From: Fragum whitleyi
Lineage: Eukaryota > Mollusca > Bivalvia > Cardiida > Cardiidae
Assembly (NCBI GenBank): GCA_948146395.1
Contig: OX411544.1
Span: 91,946,901 to 92,010,900, forward strand
Length of the DNA: 64,000 bases
Reading direction: 5' to 3'
Each line of letters begins with the position of its first letter. The stretch's first letter is position 1. Under the pieces are notes generated by a model. It worked only from the letters and a program-made list of their open reading frames with translations, was not told where the DNA came from and did no database searches. Below are positions 1 through 10,072 of this stretch, in pieces. The position numbers and the translations under genes were made by a program.

Positions 1-140
1 TAAACACTTGAAATGGGTAGAAAACTATACAGGGAAAAGAGAATTGTTTGTAAAAAGCATTTTTTTCATTTCCTGCATTGTTTTTCCTAAATACAAAAAT
101 TGTGTGTGGTCAAACAAAGGATTGTATGGGAAAGGGTTAA
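1..140 (+). mobile_element. 3' part of a TTAA MITE (family P1), cut by the window edge
   Basis: The stretch ends in GGGAAAGGGTTAA with the TTAA at 137-140. This is the same right end as the complete P1 copy at 41785-42001. The middle part, a T-rich stretch around CATTTCCTGCATTG, resembles the centre of that copy. The left end lies outside the window. TTAA at both borders followed by CCC is the border type of piggyBac-like elements; no transposase is present. Confidence 0.5.
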
Positions 141-162
141 TATATTTCATTCTGTCTTGACT

Positions 163-700
163 AATTACCCCGGGCCTCATTGTATATCGTTAGCAATTGA
201 ATTTGTCAAAAATATGACTATTTACCCCGGGACTCAATCCATTTGAATATAAGTCCCAGGATAAGTTTTGTGTGGATAAATCAAATATGACTATTTACCC
301 CGGGACTCAATCCATTTGAATATAAGTCCCAGGATAAGTTTTGTGTGGATAAATCAAATATGACTATTTACCCCGGGACTCAATCCATTTGAATATAAGT
401 CCCAGGATAAGTTTTGTGTGGATTAATCAAATATGACTATTTACCCCGGGACTCAATCCATTTGAATATAAGTCCCAGGATAAGTTTTGTGTGGATAAAT
501 CAAATATGACTATTTACCCCGGGACTCAATCCATTTGAATATAAGTCCCGGGATAAATTTTGACTGATTACACCGGGCCTCATTGTATATCATTAGTAAT
601 TGAATTCGTTTAAAAATATGACTATTTACCCCGGGGCTCGATCCATTTGAATATAAGCCCCGGGGTAAATTTTGTGTGGATAAATCAATTTGTTTTATAG
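163..700. repeat. 73-bp tandem array with CCCGGG palindromes
   Basis: The phrase ATGACTATTTACCCCGGGAC recurs at 214, 287, 360, 433 and 506, a constant spacing of 73 bp, and a diverged copy follows at about 617-690. Each monomer holds an inverted repeat (ACCCCGGGACT facing AGTCCCAGGAT), so single strands can fold into short hairpins. Related half-units lie at 163-200, 560-590 and 874-930. The inverse phrase (CCGGGGTAAATAGTC) lies at 2441-2455, so the array may be the left arm of a larger inverted-repeat element. Open frames crossing the array are not coding. Confidence 0.9.
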
Positions 701-1299
701 ACGAGCGTCCCGGTGTAACTAAAATGTTCATTTTCATGATAAATAACGATTTCGATTATGTTTATTCAATCATAAAGCTTTCTGATCTGGTTGCGTTTCG
801 TTTCTTCATTTTACAAGGGGTCTGACATTTAATAATATAATAACTATTTTAAGTCTTGCAAAATATGAATACTTACCCCGGGACTCTAAATCCTTCTTTT
901 GCCAATCGTAACAAGTGCCCCGGGGTAATTCAATACAATATGAACGAGTGTTTTGTATTTCTAAATAAATCAACGATCAACTTTCGGTTGTGAACAATTA
1001 AAACAATTAGGAACATTTGTTGTTTTTTAAATGATTCCAAATTTATTTTTCACATGGGGTATTTACTTAGTAATAATTCCTATGTATTTATTAATCATGA
1101 TAGTCCCGTGGTAAGTTCTAACAATGTGTAACTTCGATTTGAACAATATAGTCCATGTTCATTTTATACAGGTTGAGCTGGATAATAATGTTATCTTACA
1201 AAAAATTAAAATAAATATAATTATTGATAAGTAACTTTAAAAATGACCACTGTCTTAATTATTAAATGCGCCGGGGGTAGTATGTGTCAGTCTTTGCGA

Positions 1300-2263
1300 C
1301 AGGGTTGGCAATCGACCGGTCAATATGAGTATTGACCGGGCCGGCGGTCAATACTGGTTTTAACCGGTCAATACTGGTCAATACCGGTCGATTGGTGGTC
1401 GATTGGTCAATTGAAATGGTGTGTTGGAAAATACTCATATATGATAACCCTACTTAAATTAATAGACCCTATATAATTTCTATATAAGAATATCCCTACA
1501 AATGTGATGTTGAGTTTCAGACTTTATTTTGTTCAAGACTCTACAAAAATCAAGCTGCAAAACCAAAATGTAAATGGCTATTTGAAGAGGTCAGATTTAT
1601 GAATCAGTAAATTTTTCAATAATTCTCATCAACTTCAGTTCAGATAGATTTAGTTCACTATACATTGCTATGTAAAGAAGATAGGATAAATGTAATAAGA
1701 AAGCGTTTAAAAATGGCCAATCAAAACTGTCAAAATACTGGACCTGTCACTCAAACTTATGGAAGGTGTGTCCTGTCCAGCTTGTATAAGGTTGACCAAT
1801 GAGAGGGGCTGAAATATATGGGTTGTGAAACTGACACCTTTGTTTATTCAGATGTGTGAAAGTGTGATCATTCTGCTATTTGTTATTGGTCTGATAACTG
1901 GACAATACTGTATAATCTAAGTCTCAAAACAACAGGAATTGTTGTGTCAAAATAAAGCCAAAGGACCCTATATGGTCAAAATCCACCAGATGAGTACCTT
2001 TGGCAGTGTCAAAACAGTCAATTTGTCAATTTCAAGAATATGAATAATAAATCCAAAACAAAAAGAATAACTGGCCATTAATGTTTTTTGATTTACCATC
2101 AGAATTTTTCAATTGACCATTAAACATTTTCAATTGACCATTTGAATTTTTCAATCGACCACCAATCAACCACCAATCGACCACTTGGAGTATTGACCGG
2201 GGCGGTTTTAACCGGTTAAAACCGCCCGGTTAAAACCGGTTGACCGGTCCATTTCCAACCCTG
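1300..2263. mobile_element. Non-autonomous hAT-type transposon (hAT-1), complete
   Basis: A 964-bp element with inverted ends: left CAGGGTTGGCAATCGACC, and the right end read inversely is CAGGGTTGGAAATGGACC. The 8-bp target duplication CTTTGCGA is perfect on both sides (1292-1299 and 2264-2271). CAGGG-type termini with an 8-bp TSD are the hallmark of the hAT superfamily. Both subterminal regions are packed with ACCGGTCAATAC / ACCGGTTAAAACC motifs in opposite orientation, as expected of transposase binding sites. The interior is AT-rich with no transposase frame, so it would depend on a transposase made elsewhere. The perfect TSD argues for a fairly young insertion. Confidence 0.92.
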
Positions 2264-2415
2264 CTTTGCGATCAAAACAACACAATAATTCAAGATTATT
2301 ATGTACATGTTTATTTTAATATGTTGTAATAATGTTCTTAGAACATAAAATAATCTATTTTGAATACACATTGACTATAGAAAATAATAAAATCATATTT
2401 CTCTTATAAATATAT

Positions 2416-2455
2416 GCTCCCCGGGGTATCCCGGGGTTCCCCGGGGTAAATAGTC
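2416..2455. repeat. CCCCGGGG cluster, inverse match to the 73-bp array
   Basis: Three CCCGGGG palindromes occur in about 33 bp, ending CCGGGGTAAATAGTC, which is the reverse complement of the start of the 73-bp monomer at 214 onwards. The LINE remnant begins immediately to the right. Confidence 0.6.
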
Positions 2456-2460
2456 AGACC

Positions 2461-4005
2461 CATATACAAGAAAAGGTAAAAGCTGGATTTAGAGCTCTAA
2501 AAGGACTAGATTCCTTTGTGAAGGGCCATAAGGGTTGCAGCCAGTCTATTTATATGCGACTCTATAATGCTCTGGTATTACCAGTGATGGATTATGCTTC
2601 ATTAGTTACAGTTACTGCTACTAATACTTGCACAGTGGAAATGGGTAAGGTGCAAAGGGCAGCAATGCTCAAAGCTTCGGGTTGTTTGAATAGTACAAGC
2701 ACGGAAGCACTTGAGATACTAACAAATACAATACCAATAGACCTACACCTAAAAATGAGACAAGCCCAAGAGATGGTTAGAATAAGTTCTAAATATGAAG
2801 ACGATCCCCTTAAACAAGAATTTGATAGATGGGTTGCACACAGTCACAACTTCAGAAGTAGACAAACAGTGTTTAATTTGCTGATGTGCAGATTCAAAGA
2901 AATGAAGGGGAATCTAGAATTTGACAAAATAGGGAAGGAATTTCAATATACAAGGAGATTCATGGATCTAATTAGGGAAAAAGGAAAAGTTATCACAGAT
3001 GAATTTATAATCAACAAGAAATTACAGCAGGATAATATCAGAGAACTTTTAGCAAGTTTAACTACCAATGACGTGTTAGTGTTCACAGACGGGTCTGCTT
3101 TTGGCAATCCCGGACCAACAGGAGCAGGTGGGGCAGTTTATTTAAATGGATATAATGCAGCTCCTATACTCTTAAAAAAAGGAGTCAGCAAGTGTAGCAA
3201 TAGTTTCACTGGAGAGCTGGTTGGAATTCAAATCAGTCTAGAATTTTTAGAGGACACTTGTGATGTTGAAAATCGCAATATACACATTTTCACAGATTGT
3301 CAAGCAGCAATAGTGGCAGCGTTTCAAAATCAGATTCCTATAAATAAGATCGAAATAGTGACATCAATTAAGCAACATATACGAAATATCAATGACAGAG
3401 GAAATAAAATACATGTTCATTGGGTACCTGGACATAAAGATATTGAAGGAAATGAGCTGGCAGACCAACAGGCAAAATCAGGGGCTCGGGAAATGGAGTC
3501 AGCCCGAGATGAAGGTGGTGGTATGTCTGTAGACAAGAAAGAGGTGATAGCCAAGATAAAAGAACAAATTCAAGAGAAATGGGAATTAAAATTCAGAATG
3601 TCAGAGAAGATGGACAGGATTCAAGAAATATTCTTTGAAGTTGGAAAGAGAGACTGCTTTGGAGAGGAAGACAGGGCCAGTTTCTCCGCTCTTAACCAAA
3701 TTCTTTGTGGACACTCTCGATTGAATGGACATCTTGCCAAGATAATTGAAACCCAGTCAGAGCTATATGAGGAATGTGGAGTGCCGGAAACAGTGGAACA
3801 TTATATGTTTGACTGTGACCTTTTTGCTGAAGAAAGAAAGGAACTTGAGGAGACAGTAGAATGTATCTTATCGCGGGAAGGAGTGAACTGTAGTGTTATT
3901 GATTTGAAAGTGTTGTCATGTAATATTGAAGGGGTGGGAAAGGTAACAAGGTCAAGTTTGGTATCTGCACTGCTTAATTTTATTCGATGCACTAAACATT
4001 TTTAA
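2461..4005 (+). CDS. 5'-truncated LINE ORF2: RT C-terminal region plus RNase H domain
   Basis: One open frame of about 515 codons, lacking the endonuclease and catalytic reverse-transcriptase domains, so this is a 5'-truncated retrotransposon copy. An internal GTG at 2518 is not needed as a start: homology-like sequence runs from about 2461 and the frame is open back to 2410. Counting from codon 2518, residues 1-180 resemble the thumb/connection region. Residues 187-320 form an RNase H fold with all catalytic acids in place: D191 (FTDGSAFGNPGP), E233 (TGELVG), D260 (FTDCQAA), then H306 and D316 (WVPGHKDIEGNELADQQA). Residues 417-433 are the C-terminal zinc-knuckle position, with C420, H428 and C433, but the expected first cysteine is Y417. 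RNase H after RT is typical of the I/Nimb/R1 group of non-LTR elements. Start codon, promoter and 5' end are missing, so it is probably not functional despite the clean frame. Confidence 0.88.
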   Translation, partial: HIQEKVKAGFRALKGLDSFVKGHKGCSQSIYMRLYNALVLPVMDYASLVTVTATNTCTVEMGKVQRAAMLKASGCLNSTSTEALEILTNTIPIDLHLKMRQAQEMVRISSKYEDDPLKQEFDRWVAHSHNFRSRQTVFNLLMCRFKEMKGNLEFDKIGKEFQYTRRFMDLIREKGKVITDEFIINKKLQQDNIRELLASLTTNDVLVFTDGSAFGNPGPTGAGGAVYLNGYNAAPILLKKGVSKCSNSFTGELVGIQISLEFLEDTCDVENRNIHIFTDCQAAIVAAFQNQIPINKIEIVTSIKQHIRNINDRGNKIHVHWVPGHKDIEGNELADQQAKSGAREMESARDEGGGMSVDKKEVIAKIKEQIQEKWELKFRMSEKMDRIQEIFFEVGKRDCFGEEDRASFSALNQILCGHSRLNGHLAKIIETQSELYEECGVPETVEHYMFDCDLFAEERKELEETVECILSREGVNCSVIDLKVLSCNIEGVGKVTRSSLVSALLNFIRCTKHF

Positions 4006-4910
4006 TTAAATATAGTATTAATAAGTCACGCATGCGCACATATTGTGAAAAAGTACAAAGAGAAGACACTACTGAGGAAACAGTACAAAGTGGCCATTGG
4101 CAGCATATAGTGCCGTAAAATAGACATACAACAAGTAAGTCGATATTTTCTTCAATTTGGAAAAGTAAGAATTTTCTGGTAACGGGTTTAAAGATGAAAA
4201 ACCGACAGTAAAACTATATCATTAAACTGAATATGTACATTTTTGTTGACATTTATTGAGGATCTACTTATCACCGTGTTTATGTGATAAATCTTTGTAA
4301 CTTGAGTTAATCTGATCACTCCAAAGAATCGATGTGTAAGATTTTAGACAAATCTATTGTGTAAAAAAGAATAAATGGCCTTTTACAAGCCATTTCTTCC
4401 TTTCAGTGTCAGTTTAATTCGAAGTTTGCATTATTTGGACCACTATTATCTATTTCGCCCATTTACCCTCTCTTACATAGTCCTTCTTTAGACACCCTAT
4501 GGAAAAAACGTGTGTATTGTGAAGATCATCACATTTTTTTTTCACTTTTTCTCTTAAACCTAAGGCATACTGTTGTAGGGACGTCAAAATCGTCATTGTT
4601 CGGGAATGGGTTAAAGAACATAAAAAAAGATTAAAAAAAAACACGAATAAATATATAAGAAGACTAGTATCAAATTTTCTCGTCTGGAAATGGGTTAAAG
4701 CAAACTGATGTATCAACGTAAATATCAAAATTTCACAACAATGCATTAAAAACACGTTTGAAAGCAATTGCCAGTTACAATTTCATTCAAACATATATTG
4801 CTTTAATCAATTAATTCAAAACAATACAAAATTGACTTCTTATGAGGTGAAAATATTCAGATATATAAAAAACTTTGAAAATGCAGTAAACATTATGATT
4901 TTTTTATGTG
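4006..4910. other. Spacer with LINE 3' flank and two P1 MITE ends
   Basis: No gene is seen. The LINE 3' end was not located and no clear poly-A or TSD is visible. A P1 MITE end in reverse orientation (CGTCATTGTTCGGGAATGGG then TTAA at 4611-4614) and a forward P1 right end (CGTCTGGAAATGGG then TTAA at 4695-4698) can be recognised. The rest is AT-rich. Confidence 0.5.
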
Positions 4911-4914
4911 ATTT

Positions 4915-6102
4915 TTAGCTCCACTGGCTGAAAGCCACTGGGGCTATTGTCATGGCATTGTGTCCGTCGTGCGTCCGTCCGTCCGTGCGTCCGGTCGTAA
5001 ACTTTTTCTTTAAAAATCTTCTCCTCAGAAACTACTGGATGGATTTCAACCAAACTTCACAGGAATGATCCTTGGGTGACCCTCTTTCAAAGTTGTTCAA
5101 GAAATTTTGATCCAATGAAAAACATGGATTTAATGGGCGTGGCTAATTTCCAAATATGGTAAAAAGTGACTTTTCTCAGGTTCTAATTGATGGATACCAA
5201 TAAAATTTTACATGACTGATCCTTGGGTGACCCTTTATCATTCTACCGAAAATTATTTTGATCAGATGAAAAATATGCATTTTATGGGCGGAGGTCATTT
5301 CTCTATATGTTATATAGTGGAAACTTTGAAATTCATTTTCTCAGAAACTAACTGATAGATATCAACCAAATTTTACATGATTGATCCTTGGATGACCCTT
5401 TATCAGTCTACCAAAAATTAAAGTGATCAAATGAAAAATATGTATTTTATGGGCGGAGGTCATTTCTCCATATATTATATAGTGGAAACTTTGAAAATCA
5501 TTTTCTCAAAAACTAACTGATAGATATCAACCACATTTTACATGAATGATCCTGTGGTGACCCTTTATCAGTCTACCAAAAATCATTGTGATCGAATGAA
5601 AAATGTGTATTTTATGAGCGGAGGTCATTTCTCTATTTGTTATATAGTGGAAAATTTGAAAATCATTTTCTCAGAATGTAAGTGATGGATATCAACCAAA
5701 TTTCACAGGAATGATCCTTGAGTGATTCTTTATCAGTCTATTAAAAATTTTTGTGCTCAAAGGAAAAAAATGTATTTTATGGGCGGAGGTCATTTCTTTC
5801 TATGTTATATAGTGAAAACACTTTGAAAATCATTTTCTCAGAATGTAATCGATGGATATCAATCAAACTTCATTAGTATGATCCTTGGGTGATCCATTAT
5901 CATGCAGCCAAAAATTATTGTGATCGGATGAAAATTATGTCTTTTATTGGTGGAGGTCAATTCTCTATTTGTTATAATAGTGGAAACTTTGAAATTCATT
6001 TAAAAATAAATAGAACCCAAAATATCTAAAAAATCTAGTCAAAACTTTGATTTCAAGAATTTCAAGCCTGTGGAGCGACTCAAGCCATTCATGGCTTTCT
6101 AG
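4915..6102 (+). mobile_element. HINE-like element, family A, copy 1
   Basis: The leader AGCTCCACTGGCTGAAAGCC (containing the inverted pair CCACTGGC/GCCACTGG) starts directly after a T-run. It is followed by GTCCGTCCGTCC at about 4963-4996 and then about six diverged 160-190 bp core monomers, each with a phrase like CAACCAAATTTTACATGA and GATCCTTGGGTGACCC. The 3' end reads GCCTGTGGAGCGAC and then a hairpin (AAGCCATTCATGGCTT) followed by CTAG at 6099-6102 and T. A 3' hairpin plus CTAG next to T is a Helitron/Helentron-type terminus. No protein is encoded. Confidence 0.8.
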
Positions 6103-6117
6103 TTGATAATTTTCTAT

Positions 6118-6240
6118 TTGGGCCGTTTTGACTAATTGATAAATCCGTTTTGGGCCGTTTTAACTAAATTACAGGCCGTTTTGACCGAATTACAGGCCGT
6201 TATAACTTTGGGCCGTTTTGACTTTGGGCCGTTTTGACTT
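6118..6240. repeat. Short tandem array of GGGCCGTTTTGAC
   Basis: Six degenerate copies of (A/G)GGCCGTTTTGACT lie in about 120 bp directly after the family A element. Arrays of this kind resemble the subterminal motif clusters at the ends of the element at 41173-42726 (GGGGCCGGTTTGAC). No inverse partner was found nearby, so it may be one end of a decayed element. Confidence 0.65.
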
Positions 6241-6486
6241 GCACCCATTTAATGGGGGAAAACCCGAAGGGTCGACAAATCGTGGAACTCCCGGTGTAGA
6301 TAGACTCTGTTGGAGGACATGAAAACTTACAGACTTGGGCGAGTTCCATGTAATCTATCAAAGTGAAAGCGACGAAAGGATTTTTGAGATAAACTCTGGA
6401 TCGAGTTTTATAAATGGGACTCTTCCCAAAATATGCATGCGTTCAGCTGTGCCTTAAAAGAAGACTGTCAAGTTTTGTTCAGGTAA

Positions 6487-7500
6487 AAAAATACTGTCTG
6501 TCTGTATCTCTATGTCGCAGATTAACGCGACGGGGGAGTGCGAGATTAGATTTGGTGAATTAAAGTGTCTAGGGCGGATTTGAATGCCCCCACTGATTTG
6601 GCACTAACTGCTTTTTCTGGCAATTTCTGGCCACTCTGTTATTGTTTTCCGTTCTTTGTGCTTGATCCATGGTACCGAATGTTTGGATTTTATTTCTTTT
6701 GATGGTATGTATTTGTCCATGCTTTCATGTAGTGACTTTTTAAAGTAATCCCAGGTGGTGTGGATTGAGTTTTGTTTTTGGATCATTTGTTTGACGTTTT
6801 CTGTGATGGTTGAAATGGCTTGCTGTAGTAGGTTCCATTTTGCTTTTGAATATATGTAGCATTTTCTCGGTCTAGTAGTTTGATAGTGCGGTTTTATTTC
6901 CATGTCAGTGATAACAATGCTATGATCTGATATACCTGGTACACTAACCGAGGATTTGATGAGCGATGAATTTGATGTAAATACTAGGTCAAGCATGTTA
7001 TCCCCTCTTGTTGGTTCCCCATGGATTTGAGTGAGTCCTGCATTGCTAGTTGTGTTGATTAGTTGCTGTTGAATTTCAGTGTCGACGTTTGAGGTTGTTC
7101 TGAGTTGGTCCCAGTCTATATCCGGGCAGTTGAAGTCTCCTGCTATTATAACATTTTTTTGGCCGTTGAGTTTAGGGATTTCTCAAGTTCATGTAGGTCT
7201 TTCTTGTTTCTTTTTGGCATGTAGAATGAGGAAATGAACATGTCTTTACTGTTTTTTGTTTTGATCTTTATCCATTCTATTTCGCAGTCAGTTACTAAAT
7301 TAGGTTGTTCTTCTGAGATGATGCTGTTCTCTACTGGTATGAAGACTCCTCCTCCAAGTGTTCCTCGGTCGTTTCTATACGGTGTATAGCTTGGTGGGAA
7401 TACTTCACATGATTTTATTGCATCGCTTGTTGGGTTTTTTCCAGGTTTGATTTCCTGGTTTAGACAGTTACTGATTACAAAAATTACTTGATGTGTATTA
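6487..7500 (-). pseudogene. LINE fragment: endonuclease domain fused to ORF2 C-terminus, RT deleted
   Basis: Read on the minus strand, the upstream part (7480 to about 7000) gives the apurinic-type endonuclease signatures GGGVFIPVENS, then GDFNCPDIDWDQL, then PTRGDNMLDLVFTS and GISDHSIVITDM. After the linker PWIKHKERK (about 6680) the sequence jumps directly to a C-terminal LINE signature (TEW, then in another frame LPEKAVSAKSVGAFKSALD and a stop near 6540). The whole reverse-transcriptase domain, normally several hundred residues, is missing. There are at least two frameshifts: one in an A-run near 7150-7160 and one near 6640. The 3' tail on the minus strand ends in GATACAGACAGACAG at about 6490. 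The layout matches CR1/L2-like elements. It is a dead, internally deleted copy, truncated at the 5' end. Confidence 0.8.
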
Positions 7501-7790
7501 TATCGGGTTGCTATAACAAATGATTTCCCGTACGAAATTTTGGGATGGATTCTGGGCGGAAATGGGACGGAATCGGAACGGAAATGCCCTTTTCCGTGTC
7601 AAAGTGGGACGTAAACGACAATTCCGTCCCAGTTCATATCACACGGAAAAGCCTTGTTTCAGAATTCTGGGCGGAATTAGGTACTTTTTCCGTCCCTAAT
7701 CTTGTTCTGGGCGTAAAATCTAACTTAACCAAATTCATTGGAACGGAATTGAAGACTTAGATTTTCTCTTGGGGCGGAATCTTTTTCTTT

Positions 7791-9203
7791 AACATTTCCT
7801 TGGAAGGGAGTTTGTACTTCTATAGGTATATCATTGAAGCTAAAATTACACTTGGCAATTATTTTGAACATTTACTTATAGAAGATGATTTTTTATGAAG
7901 TGAAATCTGAGAATGATATAATACAAGGCATAAATTTATTAAATTCATATTGCAGATGTAAAAAATGGTTTTATCTTTATGGGCATTTTCATTTGGTAAA
8001 ATTTGTATGCCTTTAAGTCTCCCCTTTGAAGTGACTTGATGTAATCCCAATTCAAACCATAACATTCCTTGTAATATTGCTAGAATCATTTTGTAAAAGA
8101 TTGGACCAGCCGTTAATCTCAAGAGAATGCTCTCCGCCCTCAACTTAATTTCATCTGATCTGATTATAGCAAAACAATAAACTCAAACACTATTCTAGTA
8201 TTCTTTGACCAAGCATTGGTTTTATAACAAGAACATTGCCTATGGGTGCCCGTGCTTGGCTCACAATTGATTGCTGGATGCAGGATGAAAATATAAGTTA
8301 AAGAAGGACATAATTTACACAAAGACACCTAGAGTTAATCCCCTTGATAATATAGCTTTCTCTTTTTATGGTGAACATTTGTGAAAAGTTTCAAATGAAT
8401 GCCTTCAGTTACAACTAGATATATCACAAAATGTCAAAGTTTTCAAACAACAACAACAACAAAAATGACAACATCAATGCCAAGGCTATAGCAATTCTTA
8501 AGGTTTTCACTAAAATTAGCCAGGGTTAAAAAAGAACATCTCCTGCACTGGCCAAAGATTTCAGTACTTCCAGTGCCCTTTTCCCTTTGATTTTGATGAA
8601 AGTAAGTAACTGATTTTATTCAAGACTCAAGATATTGCAACTTGAAAGTAATGTTCAATTATCCTGATCTCTTAGTGCTTCCTAAATGTAATTCAATCCC
8701 AAATCAGTTATAAAAAGGTTCTTTCTTCCTCCTATAGCTTTATTCTGATAAATATATGTTTTACTGTTTCATAACCTGTTATATTCTCCTCTCTGTAAAT
8801 AGGGTAAAGTGTAGTTTAAAACTCTGCAAGACAGCAGTACACAGTAAAGGATTTTACTCTATACAGGTAGAGATTCTGCAGGCATCAATGCTGATAAGCC
8901 TTACATTCTGTAGCCAATGAAAATCCTTGTTTCTTTTCCTCCTCAATGACAGCCAATGAGATAAGCCCTAGCACCTAATGCCGGTTATTTTGAATATCTT
9001 AACATAATGTAGATCTACAGAAAATAAATATGTAATGGCGGAATAATACTTGGATGAATTTCAAGGTAAAAATCTATTCTTTCTTAAACTCATTTTCACA
9101 AATTAAAGTTCAGCTAGGAACAAATTTAATTAAAGCCACAATGAGGATAAAATTGTAAAATCAGTTACAACTTAAACTTTGGAAGAGAGACAAGAGTCCT
9201 ATG
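7791..9203. other. Gene-free AT-rich interior sequence
   Basis: I see no gene, RNA or clear repeat here beyond a short (CAA)n run at about 8447-8463. It lies between the two putative inverted ends described above. Confidence 0.5.
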
Positions 9204-9653
9204 TTAACCCTTAACTTACTGTTCACAGCATATTTCTGCTGTACACAAAGCTCTGGCAGATTATATAGACCAAGATCAGACTGTCACTGATATTAGTCTA
9301 GAATGCCTGATTCTATTAAAGGGGGAGGGGGAACTTACCAGTTACTATTGTAACCCGCAGATAAATATTCGACTCCGTCGGGATTCGAACCCGGGACCTC
9401 TACATCCCAAAGCGAGTGCTCTACCACGTCGCTATAAAAGCTAGCTTGTACGGCAAGGCAGTACAAACACCCTTATTCACTATTATCCTGCTAATCAAAA
9501 TTCAACTTTTGTGTAAAATAAATTGCAAATTTAGGAGACATTTTAATTTTTCTCACAATAATCAGGTAGAAATCATATAATTGAAAAAATTAAGACAGCA
9601 CATCAGTGCAGGCTGATTCTTGAATATGCTGTGAACAGCATGGGAGGGGTTAA
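9204..9653. mobile_element. TTAA MITE (family P4) with an inserted tRNA-like sequence
   Basis: Both ends are TTAACCC. The left end continues to GTTCACAGCATATT and the inverse of the right end also reaches GTTCACAGCATATT after a 10-bp divergent spacer. TTAA borders at 9204-9207 and 9650-9653 are of the piggyBac type. The 450-bp interior holds a tRNA-Pro-like sequence. No protein is encoded. Confidence 0.75.
9371..9440 (-). pseudogene. tRNA-Pro(TGG)-like sequence, decayed
   Basis: On the minus strand the anticodon-arm and T-arm region reads CTCGCTTTGGGATG and then GGTCCCGGGTTCGAATCCCG. The 7-nt loop TTTGGGA has TGG at the anticodon position (9407-9409), and the B-box-like GGTTCGAATCC is intact. 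The anticodon stem no longer pairs (CTCGC against TGTAG) and the acceptor ends do not match, so it is not a working tRNA. It may be the head of a decayed SINE or a retro-copied tRNA. Confidence 0.6.
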
Positions 9654-9866
9654 CCAAGACAGGACAAATTGTCTCAAAAATCTGCAACAGATTTATATGA
9701 AACAATTTTATTCAATGGGATAAGAGTTAGCCCTTGTCATAAATTTAAACCTTTACTGTACAAGAATGTCAAGGCTTAGTAGATGCACTGGATGCAAAAT
9801 GGCTCATCAATATGTGCATGCTGTATTAAGTCTACAACTACCTTAGTCTGGGCCAACACAGAAATA

Positions 9867-10072
9867 TTAACCCTTGTCATGCCCTATAAAATTCCTGGCA
9901 AAAATTGCATTAAATTCAAAGTTCTGAAAACACTGGATGCACTATATGTCAAAAATACATTCATTAAACTTTTCTGGTTTAAAAATGAAAATCAGGTGGT
10001 ATAGATCAGATTGCACATATGTGCAGGATTATCTTTATCTATACCACCTGCCATCAGCATGACAAAGGTTAA
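9867..10072. mobile_element. TTAA MITE (family P2), copy 1
   Basis: The left end is TTAACCCTTGTCATGCC. The right end read inversely is TTAACCTTTGTCATGCTG. It is 206 bp between TTAA borders at 9867-9870 and 10069-10072. A second copy of the same family lies at 57933-58179. The interior includes GGTGGTATAGATCAGA facing TCTATACCACC, so the whole unit can fold back. No coding capacity. Confidence 0.8.

Noticed and set aside
4450..4767. 105-codon minus-strand frame with a hydrophobic stretch
   Set aside because: AT-rich spacer containing MITE ends; hydrophobicity follows from base composition.
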